Origin: Metarhizium brunneum
Lineage: Eukaryota; Ascomycota; Sordariomycetes; Hypocreales; Clavicipitaceae
DNA: 64,000 bases
Reading direction: 5' to 3'
Assembly (NCBI RefSeq): GCF_013426205.1
Contig: NC_089425.1
Location: 1,240,001-1,304,000, forward strand
Position 1 is the first letter of the stretch. Each line of letters starts with the position of its first letter. This document shows, in pieces, positions 1 to 11,166 of this stretch. The notes beneath the pieces are model-generated. The model did not search any database. It had not been told where the DNA came from and saw only the letters and a list, made by a program, of their open reading frames with translations. The translations under genes and the position numbers were made by a program.

Positions 1-934
1 CTTACAGATTGCGGCAACAATCTGGACTTCAAGCCCAAGTTGGTTCTGGAACCCACCAGTGAAGTAAGTGATGCCGCCTTTGCCATCTCCCGCGACGTAA
101 GGGACCTTTCGAATGTGGTTGAACATGTGGCCACTAATGAAGAGCAGAATGGCAATCATGCTGCCAGCAGCCCAGAGATTTCGGTTCTGTATAATAGGAA
201 GAATATATGGTGACGCAGAGACCATTGCGGTGACGGCGCCAGCCACAAAGGTGAAGAGAGACGCCCATTTCAACCAGTTGATAGGGCGCTTGATCTCAGG
301 GTGAGGGCGACCAGGAAGATGGCGGGCCAACCAATTTCGGACTTGTTCAGCGGTGGGAGGTCTGCGCAGTTCATTCATTAGCCTACCGTGAACAAAATTC
401 ACTCCATTCTTATCGTTTCTCACCCAGTGGTAAAGTCATAGCGGATGGGTTCGGCAGAAGCGACGGCGTGGGGTCCTGTCGTAGGAGGGAAAAACATCAA
501 GACGGGAGCTGTTTGAAGACCGAGCTGCATAAACAGCATGTTAACGCTGTAGACCATGATTTTCAGCCGGCAGCCTTCCATACCGATAAAAAGGTTTCTC
601 TGCCCTCAGTGAAATCCAAAACACCAAAGAACAGCCGAGACTCTTGTTGCTTATCACCTCGAGCCCAGCTCTGGGCGATCAACTCCCACTCTGGTTTGAA
701 GTCCCTGCAAAGCTGGCACCCGAATCGAGTGTCCTGGGCCGTCAAGACAATAGCAACGGAATAATCCCGTGGTGTGCTCGTCAGTGACTTGTACGAAACA
801 TCGTTGAGCTGGAGGGGAGACGAGAGACGGGCGAGACGGTTGAACTTGATGAATCTCTCCTCGGTGGATTGCTCGGTGGCAAATGCACTGGCGACAAGCG
901 CGCTGGCTGAAGCTAGTAAGGGCAGGAAGCGCAT
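1..934 (-). CDS. OST3: OST3/OST6-family oligosaccharyltransferase subunit (3' part outside window)
   Basis: Subunit of the ER oligosaccharyltransferase complex that N-glycosylates proteins; Ost3/Ost6 supply a lumenal thioredoxin-like oxidoreductase domain. Exons read on the minus strand: 934-584, 524-425 or 424, and 361 to beyond position 1. Introns are 525-583 and 362-423, both GT...AG. The start MRFLPLLASA gives a clean signal peptide; more upstream in-frame ATGs would bury it. The CxxC redox motif CQLC lies at about residues 73-76. After the first junction the protein reads LGLQTAPVLMFFPP, the hallmark of the family's thioredoxin fold. The last exon encodes at least two hydrophobic membrane segments before it leaves the window. 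Starts head to head with the coiled-coil gene at 1495. Family assignment is confident; whether it is the Ost3 or Ost6 paralogue cannot be told here. Confidence 0.93.
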
Positions 935-1494
935 TGTGGACAGCAGTGAAACTGTCGTTGTTGCCAATTGGGCTTGTGAGAGAAGCAGTGATTGGGGAGG
1001 GAGTTGAAGCTCACGGAGCTTCGTCTGCAACATGGAACTTGAAGCTGAGGTGTCCTCACAGTGGACTGGTAACGGTGGCTTGGCCAGGAGCTTAGCCACA
1101 GAAGACGCCACACTTCGCCAGCCAGGGTATATGCTGGATTAGTCAGCCATCGCCATGGAGACATCACGTGCACCCCGCTATTTCCGAACAAACGGCTGCG
1201 CGGTTACGCTAGGCTGAAAACAGCAAAATGTTTACTCCTTTTGCGGGATGCCCAAGCAAAACACAGGACCACCCAACAGTTGCCCAAGGCCACCAGCAGC
1301 CAGCTTCATCACCCACCAAGATCGTGGTCGACAACGGCAGACAACTGTATCTGGGGACCGAACCCATATGACAGAGGTTGCACGGGTATTGCAGCCAACG
1401 AGCACACGTTCTTGCGTTCAAAGTCTTCATTTCCCGCGTTTCTCACACCCAGAGAGTCTGGCCTGCCTGGGAGGCCACACAAAATATAGCAACT
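935..1494. promoter_or_regulatory. Divergent intergenic region OST3 / coiled-coil gene
   Basis: About 560 bp between two head-to-head starts, so it should hold both promoters. No coding similarity and no strong TATA element was seen. Confidence 0.5.
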
Positions 1495-3286
1495 ATGGGC
1501 AGCAACTCAAATGAGGTACGGCATTTACTGGCATTTTCTCTCTGCATACTTGGTAGGGGCTGCAAATGCTAACTTGTTCTAGCGCCTGGCGCGCATTCAC
1601 GAACTTGAATTGCTCAGGCAAGATGCCCTGCACAAGACTGAATCCATCACCCGCGACGAAGAAGCTCGACTCTTGCAGTTGCGGCTGTTAACGATGCGAG
1701 ACGAAAATGCCAGTCTACGCGAAAAACTTGGCCAGAAAGACTTCAAGATTAGCACACTTATCAGAGATTCTGATCAAATTAGGATCGACTTAGATGACAG
1801 CAGGCAGATAATTCGTGCCCAAGAGGCACGGCTGAAGAAGCAAGATGTCGACAGGGCCAGCCTCAAGGTATGGCGATACGATGATGGCTGCGAGGCCTCA
1901 GTCACACTCACTGACGTCTTCTAGGCTGAAATCGAAGCATTAAACGGCACAATGCAGGATTCTGGAAAGGCCATGCAAGAGAAATTCGCATTGACGAGGG
2001 AACTGAATCGAATCAAGCCGGAATTAGAGCATTTGCAGTCACAACTCACCAGCTTCCAAGCGACAGTGGCCGAGAGAAACGATCTCCGTCGACAGCTTGA
2101 CTCTCTCGAAGTGGAACTGGAGAATGAAAAGCGGTCAAAACTACGGTTACAATCTAGGGATGATGACGCCGCAACGACAGAGCTAAAGTCGCGGCTGGAG
2201 AAAGCCGAACAGAAGCTCGCTGCGGAGAAACGAGAGCGCGAGAAGATGAAGAGAGAACACGAGCGAGAGTTAGCCTCGGCAAACGCAGAAAACGAAAGAC
2301 TGGAAGAGCGTATCTCCGACCTGAAAGAAAAGTCTAAGGCTTTACAATCTGATCTCAAGGGGGTAAAGGAGCAGCTCGAGGACGCGCAATCTGAGCTGGT
2401 TTGCGACAAGCCGCACGTTCTTCCCCGCGGAGGCGAGGAGAAGCCTAGGAAGGCTGTTGCTTTGACAGCTGACGTTGGAAAGAAGCGTCGTGCTGCAGCA
2501 GAGATGAACTTTGAGTCAATCACGATTCAGACGCCAGGCAATGACATTGTCGCGCGGGAGAGACCAACGAGGAAGCGTGGAGCAGACAAATCTACTGTTG
2601 GGGAGAAATCGGCCTTCTCAGTCACGCCATTCTTGAATCGAAACAAATCACTCACAGATGAATCTGGCCAGGAGTCGTCCCATGATGTATCCGCAGAAGC
2701 TGATCCGGATCCCGTGCCAGACGAGCCAGCTGATCATGGACCGCCTTCAGAATCAGAGGACGAGGAGGAGCCCGCTCCTCGGCCCAAAGTCTCCTTTAAA
2801 TCTACTGTTTCGTTCAAATCCCCAGCTAAGCCCAAAAAGACTCGTGGGAGACCGCCAAAGGCAGCACCAGCGCCTCTCGCCGAGTCCACTCCCGCAAAGA
2901 CAAACCGCGTCATGAAAACTCGTGGAACGCCCAAGGTGAAGTCAATACCAGACATTTCTGTCGAAAAGTCCGCCGACAATTCAACCAGCACAGACCAGGA
3001 GAATGTTCCTATCGCTGCTTCCAAGAAGGCAACCTCTGTTTTGCAGTCTAAGGCACCAGAAGGAGAAGTCAAGAAAAAGAAGCGCAAGTTACTGGGTGCT
3101 GCAAATGCGACGTTGTTTGACGATGATGATGGCGAAGCAATTGCCAAACCCAAGCCTCAGCCTGCCACTAGCAGGAGGACGCGAACCGTTCTCGGGGGCG
3201 GCGTCAGGAACGCGTTCGCGGCGGGCTCCTCGTTCTCACCTTTGAAGAGGGATCGGAGAGGTGTCAACGCTAGCTTCTTGGCTTGA
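1495..3286 (+). CDS. Unnamed coiled-coil protein with basic, AT-hook-like C-terminal half
   Basis: Exons 1495-1515, 1583-1867, 1925-3286; introns 1516-1582 (with a gctaac branch site) and 1868-1924. The junctions keep one frame and give about 555 residues. Residues about 8-300 are rich in E, K, R, Q and L with heptad-like spacing, predicting a long coiled coil. The rest is disordered and basic, with an acidic stretch (SESEDEEEPAP), one AT-hook-like core (TRGRPPK) and basic clusters such as KKKKRKLLG that could be nuclear signals. The C-terminus FSPLKRDRRGVNASFLA looks like a short conserved tail. I do not recognise the family. A chromatin, kinetochore or spindle-pole structural role is only an inference from the architecture. 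The seven-residue first exon is small, but its phase and splice sites fit. Confidence 0.8.
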
Positions 3287-3927
3287 GCGTAACTTGATGG
3301 TGTCATGATTGGATGAGTGCAAGAGCGAGTTTGGAGTAATTGGATGTGCATTATTGGGCTTGCATTAGTGGTGTTCTTTGTTTTATGGGTATATGGACAT
3401 GGGAATAGGTTTCAATAGGCGTATTGTAATATTATTGAGCAGTCATTTGACTGCATGGTCATTTTTCAACCTCTCTCTTCATGTTGTTCTGTTGGCATTT
3501 GGTTGTGCTCCTAGTATTTGCTAAGGTCATAGAGTGGGAGGCAAAAAGTATTTGACCAGGCCAGGTACCTGGCTATCACGCTTTATATCACAACAATTTA
3601 GGGTATACTTCTTTTTGGGAAAAATATTTCATTATCCATTATATATTGGCATATACTTGGTGGGCGAATATATTCTGTCACAGACTGTAGAAGTTGTTCA
3701 GGGTAACCACTTTAGAGTTGGCATGTCTATTAGACCCACATCACCAGTTATCAGAACCCATCCAATTGAGAGTGAAGAAAGCCAGACTCTTCATGGAATA
3801 CCGAGTCCAACATCACACATGAACCACAAACTACGTCTCAATCGCAAACCATGATAAACTTCAAATAATGAGCAGGATATAGAATCTAGGCAGCTGAGAT
3901 CGGTCCAGCGCCACCAGTCCTCTCGCA
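3287..3927. other. Intergenic, AT-rich
   Basis: 641 bp between two co-directed genes, AT-rich around 3400-3700. It should hold the 3' end of the coiled-coil gene and the promoter of the methyltransferase gene. No RNA gene or repeat was recognised. Confidence 0.4.
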
Positions 3928-5266
3928 ATGACCACTCGACAGCCCCTTCGGATACTGAGCCTCCTATGCTCCCGCCAGTGCACCAGCTCTCGCCGTCTCG
4001 CAGCAGCCACATCCACCCTGAAGGCTGACCTCCGCTGGTCGTCATCCAGCTCGCGATGGAAGCAGCGCCAGGGAAGGGACGCATTCTCGCGAGGAGCAAA
4101 AGTCCAAGGCTTAAAAAGCAGAGCTGCCTTTAAGCTCCTCGAGGTATTCTACACCGCGGCCCCCCACCAACATATTGTCTAATGCGTTGCAGATGGATTC
4201 CAAGCATAGGCTTTTCAAGCCCGGACAGACTATTGTCGATTTGGTATGAAGGCCGTGTCTCGCGAGTTTACGTTTAGTTACTGACGGCGGGGTAGGGATA
4301 CGCGCCGGGCAGCTGGTCGCAAGTATGTCAACCGCCCCCTTCTTACTGGAAGCTGTTTGGTGTGAAAAATGGTGGTGTATTAATAACGTAGGTCGCGCAG
4401 GAACGGACCAGGCCGCACGGGAGGGTCATTGGGATCGACCTGATTCCCGCGCAGCCTCCGCGCGGCGTGGCTACTTTCCAGGGGGACTTTCTGTCGCCCG
4501 GTGTGCAGAGGCTTGTGAGGGAGTTTATCGCCCGGACGGGGAGGCCCGTCGAGAAGGTTGAGAGGGGGGAGGAAGGGGAGACGATGAGCTATATTGATCG
4601 CGAGAGACAGGCTTCCGAGGAGAGGGAGGGGAATGGGACGTCGGCGTCGGTGGATGTGAGTGCTTCATGTGTCTGGTGTTGCTGTCATGTGTTTGAGCTG
4701 ACTTTTTTTTTGGTGTTGAGGTTGTTCTAAGTGACATGTCAGCACCCTGGGATCAAACCTCTGGCTATATGTCCAACACGTTGACCAATCCGTATCGTAG
4801 GCTGATGAACACGAGTGGTGTTGCGTTTCGAGACCACGCAGGGAGCATGGTATGTCTCTTCGGGCTGCGTTGCGAGCCGAATGTCCTTTTTTTCTTGTTG
4901 AATTGGACTCGGGTTTCTGCTTTGAACGTGTTGAACATAGAGGAGCTGACAGGGGTAGGACCTTTGTGCGGCGGCGCTACAATTTGCAAGCGATACCCTT
5001 AGGCCAGGTGGGCATTTTGTGTGCAAGTTTTACCAGGGGAGCGAGGACAAGAAGTTTGAGGCGAGGCTGAAGAAGATGTTTGCAAAGGTGTTTAGGGAGA
5101 AGCCCGAGTCTTCGAGAAGCGTGAGTTTTAATCGCCATTGTCTATTGTTCCGTTTTTCGTCTTGTATGTTGATGGGACTGACGTTGCACAGGAGAGCAAG
5201 GAGGCTTATTTTATTGCCTTGAAGCGGAGGGCGGGTGTTGTCGTTGATTTTGAGGACTCTGTATAA
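3928..5266 (+). CDS. MRM2: Mitochondrial rRNA 2'-O-methyltransferase (FtsJ/RrmJ family, MRM2-like)
   Basis: Predicted SAM-dependent enzyme that 2'-O-methylates a uridine of large-subunit mitochondrial rRNA. Seven exons: 3928-4143, 4193-4243, 4296-4322, 4392-4655, 4721-4849, 4959-5120, 5192-5266; all six introns are GT...AG, and phases add up to 307 residues. The Arg/Ser-rich N-terminus looks like a mitochondrial targeting peptide. Family signatures are KSRAAFKLLE (catalytic K), the SAM loop VDLGYAPGSWSQVA split over two introns, GRVIGIDL, VVLSDMSAPWD (catalytic D), GGHFVCKFYQG (second K) and ESKEAYFIAL (E), completing the K-D-K-E tetrad. There is an insertion of about 35 acidic residues (near residues 145-180) between the GIDL and LSDM blocks. 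Exon 3 is only 27 nt. Ends convergent to the eL18 gene. Confidence 0.92.
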
Positions 5267-5710
5267 CATTTGTATGATAGCTTGTTTGGGCAATGTACAG
5301 TCTGTATCAATACATATTTACCTACCAAGAAACATACGCCAATATACTATATTAGACGATAATATGGAGCGCGACAGCCAGATACCTGACCTGGTTAAAT
5401 ACTTTTTGCTTCTCGCTGTACGAGTGAGACTTTACATAGGGAGTCCCAGTCATGTAAGATATTGAGACGATTCCACCACACTTTGCGTGGAGAACATATG
5501 AAGAATTTGGTCACGGAGAAAAATCACACTTGCATTGAGAGCCAGCATGCGCAAAGTCATGTATTTTGTCGTGAGATACCAAGACACGCCTGTTCCATGC
5601 AAAGATCCATTTACTAAGCCTAACCGGCGTCCCTTCCCATTCGCTGCCGCACACCTCACACGGCACAGACCACAGGATATTTTCACCTCCGTTCCATCTA
5701 CCTAACCGCT
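5267..5710. other. Convergent intergenic region
   Basis: 444 bp between the 3' ends of MRM2 and RPL18. It should carry both polyadenylation regions. Nothing else was recognised. Confidence 0.4.
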
Positions 5711-6839
5711 TTAAACCTTGAAACCGCGAGAGCGTCTTCGGCCACGAGCACGCTCGAACTTGCGGCCCTTGGAGACAACATGGGGCTTCTACAAGGGGAG
5801 TTAGTCGCCGTTTTCAAGGCTGGGAGTAACAACCATTGCAGTTCATAATTTTCTGCTAATGCAAAAAACTAAAACCAGGTATACCCAAAGAATCGAGGTG
5901 CGGAGCACCGAGGAAAAGATACTGACCTTGTGCTTGTGGGGACCCATGCCGAAGTGCTTGACAGCCTCACGAGCATTCTTGGGGCCACGCAGGGTCAGAG
6001 TGTTGCTGCCAGTAGGGGCACGCAGAGCAAGCTGATCCAGGGTGATGGCCTCGCCGCCGGCCTTGACAATGCGGGCACGGGCAGTGGCGGTGAATCGCAG
6101 AGCAGCGACATTGACCTTGGGGAAGGTCAAGAGACGGTTGTCGTCGGTGACGGTGCCGACGACGACGACGGTGCGCTTCTCACCCTCCTTGTTGATGTTG
6201 CCGACGATGCGAGACAGCGAGACAGGAGGGCGGTTGATCTTGGACATGAACAGGCGTCGGAGAATGACCTTGTTGAAGTTTGCATCCGTACGGCCTGTAA
6301 AACTGTCAGATGCGGCTTCCCGTACTCGTGGAGACCTTGGTGTTTGGACGCCAAAAAATTATGCCCTTCAAGTCACAGGGTTGTTAGGAGCTTCGGGATG
6401 GAGAGAGCAACATACGGGACAGGAAGCGGTAGAGCTTCACCAAGAGCTTGAGGTAGACATTGTCGCTCTTGGGGTTCTCGCGATGAGTGCCCTTGACGTG
6501 GTGGCGGTTAAGATCGATACCTGAAGGTGAGAAAGTTTTCCATCGTCAGCCATTTATTCCAAGCATGCTCTGAAAAGAAAGCCGTCATCTCCCGGTGTTG
6601 AGAAAAATTCCAAATCGTCTCTTCTCAGACAGTCCAATCGCATCCATATTTCAGGAGAACGTAGTTGGCAGAGAAAATTGACAATTTTTGTGGTGGAAAA
6701 TTCTCGACCGGGAGGCGCTCTCGACCGCAAGAAGAGGCACGCAATCAATTTCCCTTCGCAAATAGAAGGATGTAATTGACGCAGTGACCTCTCTCACTCG
6801 CATACACAGGCTAATCGAATGGTGTTTTCACGTACCCAT
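5711..6839 (-). CDS. RPL18: 60S ribosomal protein eL18
   Basis: Structural protein of the large cytosolic ribosomal subunit. Minus-strand exons: 6839-6836, 6520-6416, 6294-5927, 5788-5711, giving 184 residues (yeast eL18 is 186). The first exon is just ATG plus one base in a strong context (gccgccATGG), followed by a 315-bp intron, an arrangement common in fungal ribosomal protein genes. The translation reads [17 protein letters not shown], then [14 protein letters not shown], and ends in [11 protein letters not shown], all hallmarks of eL18. Exon 2 ends in codon phase 1 (tcc c), rejoined to gc to make Arg. Downstream is the convergent MRM2 gene. Very secure call. Confidence 0.97.
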
Positions 6840-7793
6840 GGCGGCGGTGGTCGCTGGTGTTCAGTTGGCGATGGGGATCTTCGGTTGGAGTTTGCGCGCA
6901 GACGAGCGTAGAGGTATTTCGAGAAAATTCAGGGCTTGGGAGTCGTGCGGGGTTGTGATTGGCTGACAGGGCGGGAGGGAAGGGGCGGTGAGTAGAGGCA
7001 GTTAGGGTTTGCATGCAGCTTGGAGAATTGCAAGGCCACACGTGAGTGGGCTGGTGACTTGCGACTTGTGCCTGGTTTCAAATGTGGAGCCGCTCGTCTT
7101 GAAACAGGTGGAATTGTCGAGGATGCTGGACGGCTATCTGGGCGGATATAGAGCATAACGCTACGTAATGAAGAGCTGTTTACAACCCGTGCTAGATCAA
7201 CCTGCAGTGTTGGTCTTTCTTTGGCTACATGAGCCAAGTATTGGTTGAAAAGATGGACTCCGATTCTTCTCAGTGACCTTAAGCATCACCCGGACACACA
7301 TGAAGCTAACGGCCAGCATTTATCGATGTCATCGCATGAGCAGGTTGCTCGTCTATTCCAGGCTCCGTCTATCCACGTCGGATTCTGCCCGTACTCGTAT
7401 AACCCCCTGCCATCATGGTTTCCCTTACGGGCCTTCGGTCTAGATATCTAGATCGAGTCTGAGTCTTGATTTTTTTTTCAGCCGCAAATAGCCATCTTTA
7501 TCCCCCATGTGATTTTACCCATGATCCCAGCAGCTTTTCTTCTAACATGAAACATCCGCCCAAAACAAAATGCCAGCTCAACAAAAGGGTTCGGGTCAAA
7601 AAAGTGTGAATATACTGAACAAAGTGAACAACCAAAATAATAAAAATTTGGACAATGTAGGGGCCAAGGCAAGATGGAATGGTTGAAATAAAAGGGATGG
7701 ATATATATGTTTGAGACCGCACCCATGTGAAGGCATTTCCCATGGTGTTTTGTTTTTTTCGTTCTCCAAAGGTCTTAGTTTGTACATGCTTTA
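6840..7793. other. Intergenic between RPL18 5' end and carrier 3' end
   Basis: 954 bp. The part next to 6840 should be the RPL18 promoter; the part next to 7793 should be the 3' UTR of the carrier gene. No gene was recognised. Confidence 0.4.
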
Positions 7794-9049
7794 TTACAAG
7801 GCCTGTTGGCTCACTTCTGGTTTTAGGCCAGTCAGGAAGTCGCGTGTCATTTCGAAACTCAACCAGCTCGAGGCCATGCTGGGAGCAACCTTGAGCAAGT
7901 TGGGCACGATGCCTTTGTAGAGGCCGCGGATGCCTTCTTGGCCGACAATGACTCGGATGGCGTCGAAAACGCCTTTGTATTGGTATCCCATGCCGGACAT
8001 AGTGTTGATTTGGAAACGTCGTCGAAGGACGTCACTGACTGAGTTAGCTATGCGTGGCCACTTATAATACAGCGCATTGGATTCGACGTACAATGGATAG
8101 GTGAATGTTTGAGCAACAGCTCCGGAGACGGCACCTGCCAATAGTTTTCTTGATGCGCTGGGATTTTGTTCCCCATCATAGGTTAAGTATTTTCTGACAG
8201 ATTCATAGACCATGAAGTTTAGACCGACCTTCACACACTTGTTTAGTGCTCTGCATGCGACAAGTTTTAGGGGTTGGTGCAAGTACGTACATATGGAGCA
8301 ACACCTGCAACAGTCGGGATAATGCCACGATACAATGCTTTCATGCCACCCTCGGTCCTGTACATCTGAGCCATGGTGGCCCACATGCCAGGCATATGTG
8401 CAGGTTTTGATCCCAACTCTGCAAAGCTGGCCGTCTGAATAGAAAGTCTCGTTCGAACGATATCAAGGGGGTATGTGAAAAAGACGGAGGTAATGCCGGC
8501 GATACCACCACATATCAGACGGGTAAAGGGAGCCAGATCTTGTCCTGGATACGATTCGAAGATATTCTGCCGCCCCGAAACGAGTTAGCATTCACCGACT
8601 TTGTCCATCTATTCCCTGTAGCCGCCATAACAACTGCTTACCCGTTTGTAAAAGTTATAGCTGCTAAATTGCACAGCAGAATAAGGCACGATGCGAATGC
8701 AATTCGTTCCATTCCCGCGCATGAAGCCCCTCCATCCCTCCTCCTTCCACATCTTTGCCAGCGCCTGCCCAACAGACAACTTGTAGGCATCCCGTCCTAC
8801 GCTCTGTATCTGCAACAGGATTTTTAACCGCTCGAGCGGCGAGACGACTGTTCTCGAGACGGCACCGGCAATACCGCCCGCGCAAAACGCTGCGATAACA
8901 GGCTGTGAGATCCTCTCCTTGAACCCAGCAAATCGATCAGGAGCAGGGACGGCCTGCGGTCGGGCAAGGCCGGTGTCGGAAGGCTGCATCTGGGGGTTCA
9001 GCGGAGCCGGTGACGGCGATTGCAACTGAGATCCCTTCACCGCAGACAT
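7794..9049 (-). CDS. Mitochondrial solute carrier (SLC25 family, yeast YPR011C-like)
   Basis: Inner-membrane transporter. Minus-strand exons 9049-8642, 8566-8291, 8228-8092, 8034-7794 give 353 residues; introns 8567-8641, 8229-8290 and 8035-8091. All three carrier repeats carry the P-x-[DE]-x-x-[RK] signature: SPLERLK, YPLDIVR and, spanning an intron, YPFDVLR. Other family matches are RGNGTNCIRIVPYSAVQF and RGIIPTVAGVAPYVGLNF. The pattern is closest to yeast YPR011C, reported to carry adenosine phosphosulfate compounds, but the substrate is inference. SLC25A16/A42-type carriers are the alternative. The N-terminal ~45 residues are Pro/Ser-rich and variable. Confidence 0.9.
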
Positions 9050-11166
9050 TGTGTGACACAGGCAATGGCCAAGGAATGACCCTTTGAGAAGAAAATCGAA
9101 AGCGGCTGCAAAATCGAGTTGTTGCCAAACCCAATTGGGTATCACAGACCCTTCCCCAAATCACTGAGCCTGAATCCCCCGTATCGCCTGGCAAGCTGGC
9201 ATCGACTGCGATCAAGGAGAGGGGGAACGCTTCCGAGGCGATGAGTTTCCGTTGGGTCAAGATCCCCGATGGGTCACGTTTCGGAGGGAGCGACGGTGGC
9301 GGAGCTTGGACAGTCGAGCGCTGCGAGGACGATGTGAAATAGCAGCAGAAAGCAGGTCGCTATGATCTTGAAGACGAGGGCATCGACAGCATGCTATGAA
9401 TTTCAAGGAGGACAAGCCGCCTCGTTGGGGTTTTCTGCTGTGGTAGAGTGGAGAGTGCGAGAAGCGGGTATCGTCGAGTGTGTTGGTTCTCGTGAGTGGT
9501 GGATACGGGGTACAGCTACTTTTGATTCCGCGGACGGTGAGCGATGCGCCGATGCTGCGATGCTGGTGGCGATGAAATGTCCGGGTTAAAGCTCTGCGGA
9601 CCAGGTTGCAAAGAAATCCTGTCTTCGCGCTTGGGTGCAGGTATGTCGATGAAGAATACCGAGGGCAGTCGACAGGGGGAAAAAATGGGAAGAGTCATCA
9701 AAGTCCGGGTTGTCGAGGCGTCGTGGTACACGCGGGAAGGGAGGGCCAGGAAGGAGGCTGAGGGATTGGCGGGCCAGGCGTGAGCACTAGGCTTGGCAGA
9801 TTACAGTTGTAGCGGCTATGTTGCGTGCTCGTGGCTATTAGTGGACATTTACGGGCCAGCTCAGCAACCAGACCGCATCAAATTGCATTGACCAGACCAG
9901 TCTGCACGGTCAACGGCTGCGTTGGAGCGCCCAGGTGCCGCTGGAAGTGGACCCGGTCAGCCAGCACTGAGACTGAGCACCAGTTGACCTCGAGTGCTCG
10001 CATCACCTGCACCAACATGTCTGAGCCTCATAGCCAAAGCCAACACTCAAGACAATGCGTGTCTCTAAATGGGGGACAAACAAGCGAGTTGACACGCTGT
10101 TGACATGTCAGCAACGCTGAAAGCCAAGCGCCAGCTCTAGAAACGATCCACAGGGCTGTCACCTCAATGAGCGAACATTGAAGGGCCTCGACCAGTCACG
10201 GACTCAGCTTGTGCCAGCGAGCCAGCGAGCCAGCGAGCCAGCATCAGCCGAGCTCGCATCAGCCGAGCCCCTCAGTTTATCTTTTATATCGAGTAAAACA
10301 AAGCCATTAGCATTGCTGCGAAATAACGGCAATTGATGCTCCAAGACCTGGAAACACTGGGTCTGTTCACATCCGAGCTCCCTTCTACACTCTGTCCGTT
10401 CGCCTCATTTTTATACATGCGCCCGCCATACCAATGGAATTCCGGGCCAGCACCAACGCCTGCCCTGGCCGACACCAGACCCTCATCTCGGCCAGTATAT
10501 ACGGAGTGGTAGTAGTTGTCCATCTCAGGAAATCGTCAAGCGAGCGAGCTCCCGGCCCTCTCTCGGGATGTCCGTGTGACTATCGATAGTGTTTGGTGCC
10601 ACTACTGTTTCAGACGAGGCCGTGATTGCTGAGACGACATTCCAACCTCATACTTCCAATTTACAACCTATCACACCATCGTAAATGTGAGCAAGGCAGT
10701 TTTCACGGCCGCAATGCCAGATCAGTTGATCTCCAGCGGACGGAATCAACTACTGCATCGTAGTAGTACACCATTCGCATCCAACACAGATTATTTGTTG
10801 TAGCCTGGTCAATTAAATTCAATGTCAAGTATAAGCCTATCCGTACAAATCACTTTCTAACTAGCCTGAGATGTGCTTTCGAGCCTCGGCCTTGTCCCTA
10901 CATATTTTTTTAAAGCCGAACAAGCATCTTGTGGGTGGCATTACCAGTATGCCACAGCTCGCCAAGTTTTCTACGACGCTATATTTCCGTCTCGATCGAC
11001 CGATTGGAAACTAGAACAATACAGAACCATGAGTGGGGAAAACGGGGGAATGGATAACAATCGTGTCGCGGTGCGCAGACATCAGGGAATAAGGATGCCA
11101 TCAAAATACCCGACAAAATAACTCCGATCATGGCGCTGGATTGATTTGTTACCAAGCTGTTTCTGT
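9050..11166. other. 2.1-kb intergenic region with short tandem repeats
   Basis: Holds the carrier promoter side (9050 onward) and the 3' side of the SR-protein gene. Around 10214-10270 there are four copies of an 8-mer (gagccagc or register variant), followed by two copies of a catcagccgagc unit. Reading frames here lack family similarity or codon structure. No gene was recognised. Confidence 0.4.

Noticed and set aside
5930..6524. Plus-strand frames of 160-173 codons over the ribosomal protein gene
   Set aside because: Antisense shadows of eL18, which matches its family end to end.
6521..6835. Long RPL18 intron as host of a C/D snoRNA
   Set aside because: Only partial C-box-like and D-box-like strings at unsuitable spacing; no terminal stem.
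10214..10270. Short tandem repeat as a possible CRISPR-like array
   Set aside because: Units are 8-12 bp without spacers and the genome is eukaryotic; an ordinary minisatellite.
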